Source: a virus. From it: DNA of 23,388 bases. Position 1 is the stretch's first letter. Every line of letters begins with the position of its first letter. The stretch is taken from positions 1 to 23,388 of IMG/VR virus record IMGVR_UViG_3300027801_002360, one strand, 5' to 3'. The position numbers were made by a program, and so were the translations under genes. This document shows, piece by piece, positions 15,509 to 21,559 of this stretch. The notes below the pieces were generated by a model. The model had not been told where the DNA came from and made no database searches. It was given only the letters and a program-made list of their open reading frames with translations.

Positions 15509-17365
15509 ATGGATATATCAACAAAAATACTCTCAGAGATCACAGTATATATGAAGTACGCAAAATTCCTGCCGGACAAGAATAGGCGCGAGACTTGGAA
15601 GGAATTAGTTACAAGAAATAGGAAAATGCATCTTAAACATTACCCCGATCTTAAAGATGAGATTAAGGAAGTGTATAAATATGTATATGCTAAAAAGGTA
15701 TTACCATCAATGAGATCTATGCAATTTGCAGGTAAATCAATTGAAGTAGCCCCAAATAGAATCTATAATTGTGCATACCTTCCAGTAGATGATTGGAGAT
15801 CATTTTCAGAAATAATGTTTTTATTATTAGGAGGATCTGGCGTAGGATATTCTGTCCAGAACCACCATGTAGAGCAATTACCAGAAATACGAAAACCAAA
15901 TCCAGTAAGAAGTCGCCGGTACTTAATTGGTGATTCAATTGAAGGTTGGGCAGATGCAGTTAAGATATTAATGAAATCATATTTCTTTGATGGATCGACA
16001 ATAAAATTTGATTATACAGATATTAGACCTAAGGGTGCAAGACTTGTAACCTCAGGTGGTAAAGCTCCAGGGCCTCAACCACTTAAAGAATGTTTGGTAA
16101 AGGTTGAAGGAATATTAAGACAAAAAAATGATGGTGATAAGTTATCAACATTAGAAGTACATGACATTATCTGTCACATCGCTGATGCAGTTTTAGCAGG
16201 AGGAATTCGTAGAGCAGCATTGATTAGTCTATTCTCAGCCTCTGACCATAAAATGATTGGATGTAAAGCAGGCAACTGGTGGGAGCTGAATCCCCAAAGA
16301 GGTAGATCTAATAACTCTGCCGTCCTAATGCGACATAAAATTACTAAAGAGTTTTTTATGGACATTTGGAAGAGAGTTGAATTATCGGGTGCAGGTGAGC
16401 CTGGAATTTACTTATCAAATGACAAAGATTGGGGAACAAATCCATGTTGTGAGATAGCACTTAGACCATTCCAGTTCTGCAACCTTTGTGAAGTAAATGT
16501 TTCAAATATAGAATCCCAAGAAGATTTTGAATCAAGAGTAAAAGCAGCTGCATTTATTGGAACTCTCCAAGCCGGCTATACAGAATTCCATTATCTAAGG
16601 CCAGTTTGGCAAAGAACAACTGAAAAAGATGCGCTTATCGGAATATCAATGACAGGAATTGGATCAGGTATAGTGTTGGGATATGATATGAAATCTGCAG
16701 CTAAGGTAGTGAAAGAGGAAAATGCAAGAGTTGCCGAGTTAATTGGAATTAATAAAACGGCAAGATCAACAACTGTCAAACCTGCAGGAACAACTTCATT
16801 GACATTAGGAACATCATCAGGCATTCATGCATGGCATAATGATTACTATATTAGAAGAATTAGAGTTGGTAAAAATGAATCAATGTATAAATACTTAATG
16901 GAATACCATCCAGAGTTAATCGAAGATGAATATTTCAGGCCTCATGATACCGCAGTTATATCAGTACCACAAAAAGCTCCACCTGAGGCAATAATGAGAA
17001 CCGAATCGCCATTTCAATTATTAGAAAGAGTCAAGAAGGTTGCTCAAGAATGGATACGTCCAGGACATAGAACTGGATCTAATACTCATAATGTATCAGC
17101 TACAATCTCATTAAGAGATCATGAATGGGATGCAGCTGGAGAGTGGATGTGGGAGAATAGAAACCACTACAATGGACTGTCTGTTCTACCTTACAATGGA
17201 GGCACGTATATCCAAGCCCCATTTGAGGATATAGATAAAGAGACATATGAAAGAATGTTAGAGTCACTATCAAGTATCAATTTATCAGACATCATTGAAG
17301 AAGAAGATGAAACTGACTTAAAAGGTGAATTAGCATGTGCAGGAGGTAGTTGTGAGGTCATATAA
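15509..17365 (+). CDS. nrdJ: Class II (adenosylcobalamin) ribonucleotide reductase, RTPR-like
   Basis: Makes deoxynucleotides from ribonucleotides using adenosylcobalamin. The monomeric RTPR pattern is clear: IYNCAYLPVDDWRSFSE with active-site Cys (C88), LLGGSGVGYSVQ (allosteric/nucleotide region), and NPCCEI ... FQFCNLCEVN giving N311, C313 (thiyl radical), E315 and C324. PAGTTSLTLGTSSGIH comes later, and a terminal redox pair C610-x4-C615 (CAGGSC). At 618 residues it is shorter than bacterial RTPR (~740). The doubled Cys at 313-314 replaces the usual C-G. No partner subunit gene is present, as expected for class II. A weak AAAGGA lies ~10 bases before the ATG, downstream of the hairpin, and cysteine synthase follows after 39 bases. 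Confidence 0.92.
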   Translation: MDISTKILSEITVYMKYAKFLPDKNRRETWKELVTRNRKMHLKHYPDLKDEIKEVYKYVYAKKVLPSMRSMQFAGKSIEVAPNRIYNCAYLPVDDWRSFSEIMFLLLGGSGVGYSVQNHHVEQLPEIRKPNPVRSRRYLIGDSIEGWADAVKILMKSYFFDGSTIKFDYTDIRPKGARLVTSGGKAPGPQPLKECLVKVEGILRQKNDGDKLSTLEVHDIICHIADAVLAGGIRRAALISLFSASDHKMIGCKAGNWWELNPQRGRSNNSAVLMRHKITKEFFMDIWKRVELSGAGEPGIYLSNDKDWGTNPCCEIALRPFQFCNLCEVNVSNIESQEDFESRVKAAAFIGTLQAGYTEFHYLRPVWQRTTEKDALIGISMTGIGSGIVLGYDMKSAAKVVKEENARVAELIGINKTARSTTVKPAGTTSLTLGTSSGIHAWHNDYYIRRIRVGKNESMYKYLMEYHPELIEDEYFRPHDTAVISVPQKAPPEAIMRTESPFQLLERVKKVAQEWIRPGHRTGSNTHNVSATISLRDHEWDAAGEWMWENRNHYNGLSVLPYNGGTYIQAPFEDIDKETYERMLESLSSINLSDIIEEEDETDLKGELACAGGSCEVI

Positions 17366-17384
17366 AATGTGTTGGATAGAAAAA

Positions 17385-17394
17385 TTATATTATA
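17385..17394 (+). promoter_or_regulatory. TTATATTATA box before cysteine synthase (weak)
   Basis: This box resembles the downstream element of the TTAGGAT promoters and lies 10 bases before the ATG at 17405. No TTAGGAT is at the expected 16-base distance; GTTGGAT at 17371-17377 is only 7 bases away. It may be a partial or different promoter, or chance in AT-rich DNA. Confidence 0.25.
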
Positions 17395-17404
17395 AATTGT
17401 CAAT

Positions 17405-18298
17405 ATGAGACTATCACGGTATGTTGGTAATACACCATTAGTTCCAATCAGAGTAGGGAAATATACAGTATGGGGTAAGTGTGAATTCATGAACCCCGGA
17501 GGATCTGTTAAAGATAGGATGGCGACATATATCTTAAATGATGCCGAAGATAGAGGACTAATCAAAAAGGGTGATACTTTAATAGAAGCAACTTCGGGTA
17601 ACACTGGAATTGCTTTTGCAATGTTAGCAGCAGAGAGAGGATATAAGATGAAAATTGTTATGCCATCTAATATGAGCGAAGAGCGGAAGCAAATGTTAAA
17701 GTTTTATGGAGCAGGCCTTATACAAGTAGACCCAGGAGATTTTGATGGAGCAATAGAAATGAGAGATACTCTAGCAGAATCCTTTGGGTGGTTTAATTGC
17801 AATCAATTTCATAATCCCTTAAACATAGAGGCTCACTACAAAACAACCGGCCCTGAGATTGATATACAATTTAGAGATATGCACCGAGGTGAGGAAGAAT
17901 GGCAAGAAGTATTTATAGTAGGAACAGGTACTGGCGGAACGATAATGGGAGCCGGTCAATACCTTAAGGAACAAACTCCCGGAATAAAGCTAATTGCAGT
18001 TGAACCTGCCGAAAGTGCAGTGATGAGTGGATATGAACCCGGTCTACATGGTATACAAGGTATAGGTGATGGCAGTAAGTTCTTAGTTGATATAGAGGAG
18101 ATTGATGGGGTAGTAGCAGTACCGACAGAGTGTGCAAAAGCCACAGCAAGACATCTAGCAAAGAACTATGGATTGTTTGTAGGAATAAGTGCAGGCGCGA
18201 ATGTGTATGCATCATTCCAATGGCTAAGAGATAACGGGAAAACTAATGCCATTACAATATTATGTGATAGAGGCGAAAGATATTTAAGTTGTTTATAA
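17405..18298 (+). CDS. cysK: Cysteine synthase (O-acetylserine sulfhydrylase), PLP-dependent
   Basis: Converts O-acetylserine and sulfide into cysteine. All fold-type II PLP landmarks are present: YVGNTPLVPI at the start, NPGGSVKDR with the Schiff-base Lys K36, the substrate loop TSGNTG (63-68), the phosphate-binding loop GTGTGGT (173-179), and the CysK-type SGYEPGLHGIQGIGDG loop. CDRGERYLS is near the end. At 297 residues it is near-complete, slightly short compared with bacterial CysK (~310-320). It sits alone between the reductase and the que cluster, on the same strand. A phage-carried host metabolic gene is the natural reading; cystathionine beta-synthase-like enzymes share the fold, but the loop favours CysK. 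Confidence 0.9.
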   Translation: MRLSRYVGNTPLVPIRVGKYTVWGKCEFMNPGGSVKDRMATYILNDAEDRGLIKKGDTLIEATSGNTGIAFAMLAAERGYKMKIVMPSNMSEERKQMLKFYGAGLIQVDPGDFDGAIEMRDTLAESFGWFNCNQFHNPLNIEAHYKTTGPEIDIQFRDMHRGEEEWQEVFIVGTGTGGTIMGAGQYLKEQTPGIKLIAVEPAESAVMSGYEPGLHGIQGIGDGSKFLVDIEEIDGVVAVPTECAKATARHLAKNYGLFVGISAGANVYASFQWLRDNGKTNAITILCDRGERYLSCL

Positions 18299-18323
18299 AC
18301 TTTTCAAAAAAGCTGTCAAAAGA

Positions 18324-18356
18324 TTAGGATTTTTAATAAAAATTTGTTATATTTAT
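18324..18356 (+). promoter_or_regulatory. Predicted promoter upstream of the que cluster
   Basis: TTAGGAT at 18324-18330, 16 bases, TTATATTTAT at 18347-18356, then ATG at 18372. The downstream genes to at least 21559 are separated by at most a few bases or overlap, so this promoter could drive the whole run including the DNA polymerase. Confidence 0.65.
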
Positions 18357-18371
18357 TTAAAGTAAAAAGTT

Positions 18372-18674
18372 ATGGTAAAAGATGTGTCAAAAATTGTTAA
18401 AGGATTTCAATGGGATCGAGTCAGTTGGAAAGATCGAGAGTATCTCATTGGTATGGTAAATGATACCATTAATTCTAAGTCCGTAAGGGCTTCGGGAATT
18501 CCTTTTAGTACAAAGTATCAAGATGCTAATGAATTTGCATTGTTTAATGATGAATCTTCAAAGAATGAATATAAAGATGAATTCTATAATGCAGATGAAA
18601 CAGCTTCTCATTTATTAACACCCCACCCAAAAGGTAGAAAGTATTGGTTGGTATGGGCTTACAATAAAAGCTAG
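18372..18674 (+). CDS. Hypothetical protein, 100 aa, first gene of que cluster
   Basis: Not recognised. The 100-residue protein is mildly acidic with mixed charge, starting MVKDVSKIVKGFQW and ending with an aromatic-rich KGRKYWLVWAYNKS. There is no Cys, no membrane segment and no metal-binding cluster. It begins 16 bases after a promoter-like box and ends 2 bases before queD, so it is co-transcribed with the que genes. That may suggest a helper role there, but position alone does not show it. Confidence 0.55.
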   Translation: MVKDVSKIVKGFQWDRVSWKDREYLIGMVNDTINSKSVRASGIPFSTKYQDANEFALFNDESSKNEYKDEFYNADETASHLLTPHPKGRKYWLVWAYNKS

Positions 18675-18676
18675 TC

Positions 18677-19177
18677 ATGGGAAAATATCAATCAACAAAA
18701 GTATTCGATAACTACTCAGTAGCGTTAAGACAATGGAAAGCATCGCATTCACATTGCGAGTTATTGCATGGATATGCTTTAAAATTTAAAGTATGGTTCG
18801 AATCTAACGCACCCCTAGAAGGAGTTGGCTCGAACGATCAACTAGATGAGATGAATTGGATAATGGACTATGGAGGATTTAAATCTACAGACGCTAAGCC
18901 GACGCCCGGTAATGGGTTAAAAGATTGGATGAATTATATGTGGGACCATACATTACTAATTGAAAAGGACGACCCATATTTAGACTTCTTTCAATCGGCT
19001 GCAATGGAAGGTATTTGTGCATTGAGAGTGATGGATAAGATGGGAGCAGAGTCATGTGCTAAATTAGTATATGATAAATTTAATGATGTAATGTCTAAGA
19101 CCGGTGGAGGTAGAGTAAAAGTAGTAAAAGTAGAATGTTGGGAAGCAGATAGGAACTCATCAATATATAGAGGTTGA
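18677..19177 (+). CDS. queD: 6-carboxy-tetrahydropterin synthase, QueD-like
   Basis: Converts 7,8-dihydroneopterin triphosphate, the product of FolE, into 6-carboxy-tetrahydropterin, the second step of 7-deazaguanine synthesis. The family core is visible: ASHSHCELLHGYALKF with the catalytic Cys (C27) four residues before H31, a WIMDYGGFK segment (D64), WDHTLLIEKDDPYL (D90-H91) and a C-terminal KVECWEADRNSSIY with the conserved Glu. The usual zinc-binding H-G-H reads H-G-Y here. At 166 residues it is longer than E. coli QueD (~120). It ends 2 bases before queE and shares the run with folE, which supports the pathway assignment. Confidence 0.83.
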   Translation: MGKYQSTKVFDNYSVALRQWKASHSHCELLHGYALKFKVWFESNAPLEGVGSNDQLDEMNWIMDYGGFKSTDAKPTPGNGLKDWMNYMWDHTLLIEKDDPYLDFFQSAAMEGICALRVMDKMGAESCAKLVYDKFNDVMSKTGGGRVKVVKVECWEADRNSSIYRG

Positions 19178-19179
19178 TT

Positions 19180-19953
19180 ATGAATAAGAGACTAACAGAT
19201 TATAATAAAGTATTACCAGTACTAGAAGTGTACCGATGTGTGCAATCAGAAGGATCTCGATTCGGCCGTCCTACAATAGCAGTTAGGACTACTGGATGTA
19301 CTCATAGATGCTTTTTTGGTGAAGGTGGATGGTGCGACTCATGGTATACAAGTATACATCCAGAGAAAGGTACGTTTACCTTTAATGATATAGTTAAAAT
19401 ATATGACGAGAATCCGCATGTAAAAGAAATGATGTTAACAGGTGGATCGCCGACAATGCATCCAGCCTTGGTAAACGAATTAACACATTTTGCATTTAAG
19501 AGAGGAATTGTTGTTACCATTGAAACAGAAGGAAGTCATTTTGTTGAAACCGACTTTCCTATTGATTTAATATCAATTAGTCCGAAATTTGGTAATAGTA
19601 TTCCTGTTATTGGAGCTGTTACTCCTGGCGGAAAGGTGGTTGATGAAAGGATGGTTAAGACTCATAATAGGCTTAGGTTAAATACGGATGCAATTAAAAA
19701 GATGATTGCATTTCATAATGATTACCACTACAAGCCTGTATGGGATGGATCCGATCATAATTTAAATGAGATTGAACTATATAGGAAAGAATTAGGCATC
19801 CCAAAACATAAAACATACATAATGCCAGCTGGCGATACTAGAGAGACATTAATTAAAATGTATCCGATAGTATTTGAAATGGTAGCAGAGCATGGATATA
19901 ATATGACAGGCAGAGATCATATTATAGCATATGATACACAGCGAATGGTATAA
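19180..19953 (+). CDS. queE: 7-carboxy-7-deazaguanine synthase, QueE-like radical SAM enzyme
   Basis: Converts 6-carboxy-tetrahydropterin to 7-carboxy-7-deazaguanine through a radical SAM reaction. The N terminus has the QueE phrase VYRCVQSEGSRFGRPT and the iron-sulfur ligands in TTGCTHRCFFGEGGWCDS: C40-x3-C44-x7-C52, instead of the common C-x3-C-x2-C. MLTGGSPTMHP (86-96) takes the place of the radical SAM GGEP motif, and IDLISISPKF follows. I chose ATG 19180; an in-frame TTG at 19174 would add two residues and overlap queD. At 257 residues it is slightly longer than many QueE proteins. The stop overlaps the ATG of a 46-aa ORF (TAATG). Confidence 0.88.
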   Translation: MNKRLTDYNKVLPVLEVYRCVQSEGSRFGRPTIAVRTTGCTHRCFFGEGGWCDSWYTSIHPEKGTFTFNDIVKIYDENPHVKEMMLTGGSPTMHPALVNELTHFAFKRGIVVTIETEGSHFVETDFPIDLISISPKFGNSIPVIGAVTPGGKVVDERMVKTHNRLRLNTDAIKKMIAFHNDYHYKPVWDGSDHNLNEIELYRKELGIPKHKTYIMPAGDTRETLIKMYPIVFEMVAEHGYNMTGRDHIIAYDTQRMV

Positions 19954-20093
19954 TGAATAAAGAAGAAGTATTGCGACTATTAGATGAAATCGAATCAAAT
20001 GTAGGATCATGCTGCGCAATAACAATGGAACCAGAAGAAGTTTTGGTATTGATAGATAAGTTAAGAAAAGAATTAAAAATGGATAAATTATGA
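19953..20093 (+). CDS. Small hypothetical protein, 46 aa
   Basis: A short ORF that fits exactly between queE and the GroES-like gene. Its ATG overlaps the queE stop (TAATG, 19951-19955) and its stop overlaps the next start (ATGA, 20090-20093). Such double coupling suggests it is translated. The product is highly charged, with two helix-like halves (MNKEEVLRLLDEIESN and EEVLVLIDKLRKELKMDKL) around a central Cys-Cys pair. No family recognised; it could be a small binding or regulatory protein. Confidence 0.6.
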   Translation: MNKEEVLRLLDEIESNVGSCCAITMEPEEVLVLIDKLRKELKMDKL

Positions 20094-20395
20094 AAATGAA
20101 ACCAATGGGAGACCAATTATTACTTAAAGTGATAAAACAAGAAACTAAATCAGTTAGTGGAATAATATTATCTGCGGATGCATCAACGTTTGGAAAGGCG
20201 GAAGTGATTGCTACTGGAGATGGTGTACGTACAATGACTGGCGATTTAATTGAAATGACATGTAATGTAGGTGATACTGTAATAGCACCTACAAGTAAAT
20301 TGAGTGGCAAGAATGGAAATGAGATTACTCTAGAAGATGAAACTTATGTATTAGTAAGAGAGATGGATATTGCAATGGTCTCAATACATAACTAA
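20090..20395 (+). CDS. GroES-like co-chaperonin
   Basis: A 101-residue Cpn10 protein that would cap the host GroEL, as T4 gp31 does for folding of the capsid protein. Landmarks are KPMGDQLLLKVIKQE at the start, a mobile-loop-like segment (SVSGIILSADASTFGK, with S-G-I-I-L in the GroEL-binding place of the usual G-G-I-V-L), AEVIATGDG, and a VGDTVIAP strand before EDETYVLVREMDIAMV. Length and strand order agree with bacterial GroES (~97) more than with gp31 (111). It overlaps the 46-aa ORF by 4 bases and ends one base before the folE ATG. Its presence in a que cluster is probably operon convenience. Confidence 0.87.
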   Translation: MKMKPMGDQLLLKVIKQETKSVSGIILSADASTFGKAEVIATGDGVRTMTGDLIEMTCNVGDTVIAPTSKLSGKNGNEITLEDETYVLVREMDIAMVSIHN

Positions 20396-20396
20396 T

Positions 20397-21053
20397 ATGA
20401 AGGAATTAAATTTAGAACTAGTAAAGGAAGGATTTGCAAACGGTGTTGCAAAAGATCGACCTTTGACAGAACAAGAAAAGCTAGATATGATTTCTATGGC
20501 CGAACAGGCATTTGGAAAGTTTTTAGATGCACTGAAAGTTGATTGGAAGAACGATCCTAACTCAGATAAGACTCCTTATAGAGTTGCAAAGGCATATGTA
20601 AATGATCTATGGGCTGGCCGGTATGAAGCGCCGCCAACTATAACAACCTTTCCTAGTGATGGGTATGATGGTATGGTATTTGAAGGCGGCATTCCATTGA
20701 CGTCCATGTGTTCACATCATCATCAGACTATTATGGGAAAGGTGCATGTAGCATATATTCCAGGAAAGGATAGTCATGTAATAGGATTGTCAAAACTAAA
20801 TAGATTAGTAGAACATTTTGCTCGCAGAGGTGCCATTCAAGAACAATTAACTGTCGCCATTCATAATGCAATGGATACTATTATTGAAGATAATGCAGGT
20901 GTAGCAGTAATGATTGACGCAACTCATAATTGTGTACAATGTAGAGGTGTTAAACATGGAGGTGCGAGTATGAAGACTAGTAAATTGACTGGCGCATTTA
21001 AAGCTGATGCAGCTACAAGAAATGAATATTATGAATTTGTAAGAGGTTACTAA
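20397..21053 (+). CDS. folE: GTP cyclohydrolase I, FolE
   Basis: Converts GTP to 7,8-dihydroneopterin triphosphate, the entry step to both folate and 7-deazaguanine synthesis; queD and queE follow it in the pathway and lie just upstream. Motifs: DKTPYRVAKAYV, IPLTSMCSHHHQ with zinc ligands C105 and H107/H108, HVIGLSKLNRLVEHFARR, QEQLT, and ATHNCVQCRGV with the third zinc Cys near 179, then a TGAFKAD end. I chose ATG 20397 over an in-frame TTG at 20370 that overlaps the GroES gene. At 218 residues it is of normal length. The stop and next start share TAATG (21051-21055). Confidence 0.92.
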   Translation: MKELNLELVKEGFANGVAKDRPLTEQEKLDMISMAEQAFGKFLDALKVDWKNDPNSDKTPYRVAKAYVNDLWAGRYEAPPTITTFPSDGYDGMVFEGGIPLTSMCSHHHQTIMGKVHVAYIPGKDSHVIGLSKLNRLVEHFARRGAIQEQLTVAIHNAMDTIIEDNAGVAVMIDATHNCVQCRGVKHGGASMKTSKLTGAFKADAATRNEYYEFVRGY

Positions 21054-21559
21054 TGGAGATTTTAATACCAGAATATAAAATAGAAAGACGTGTTAGGGCA
21101 TTAGCCCATGCAATATCAGAAGAGCACAAGGCATCCGGGAGCTCCTTACCGCCAGTTATGATATGTGTACTCAATGGCGGCTATGCATTTTTTGCAGATC
21201 TAATGAAGGATATGGGAATCGATGTACAAATGGATTTCATTAGAGCTAAATCATATGTAGGAAAAGATAATTCGGGCGGAGTTACAATTACAAAGGATTT
21301 GGAAATTCATTGTAAAGGAAAGCGTGTTTATATTATTGATGATATAGTAGATACTGGTAAGACAATGTTTGAAATCCTATTAATAGTAAATGATATGAAA
21401 CCGGTAGACGTAAAAGTTGTTACATTACTCAAACGTAAAAAGGATAGTCCACCAGTAGATCATTTTTGTTTTGAAATAGATGATGAGTGGGTAGTAGGTT
21501 ATGGATTAGATGATAATTCATTGAAGAGAAATTATAGAAACATTTATAAACTAAATTAA
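21053..21559 (+). CDS. hpt: Hypoxanthine-type purine phosphoribosyltransferase
   Basis: Salvages hypoxanthine or guanine to the nucleotide using PRPP. The 168-residue protein has ICVLNGGYAFFADL (38-50), the PRPP-binding loop VYIIDDIVDTGKT (92-104) and the C-terminal base-recognition segment DEWVVGYGLDDN, as in bacterial Hpt (~180 residues). In this cluster it could feed GTP to FolE or recycle host purines. Attachment of PRPP to a 7-deaza base is a more speculative option, as the motif alone does not give base specificity. It starts within the folE stop (TAATG) and ends within the polymerase start (TAATG), so it is probably translated by coupling. Confidence 0.85.
   Translation: MEILIPEYKIERRVRALAHAISEEHKASGSSLPPVMICVLNGGYAFFADLMKDMGIDVQMDFIRAKSYVGKDNSGGVTITKDLEIHCKGKRVYIIDDIVDTGKTMFEILLIVNDMKPVDVKVVTLLKRKKDSPPVDHFCFEIDDEWVVGYGLDDNSLKRNYRNIYKLN

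Noticed and set aside
17361-17394. Possible sixth TTAGGAT-type promoter before cysteine synthase
   Set aside because: TTATATTATA is present, but the only TTAGGAT-like word (GTTGGAT) is 7 bases away instead of 16.
18331-18346. AT-rich inverted repeat (ATTTTT/AAAAAT) after cysK, considered as terminator
   Set aside because: Six A-T pairs with a three-base loop form no stable stem, and it lies inside the promoter spacer.
19849-20310. Minus-strand ORF of 153 codons opposite queE end, the small ORF and the GroES-like gene
   Set aside because: Composition is Leu/Ile/Ser-rich antisense of recognisable genes, without any family feature.
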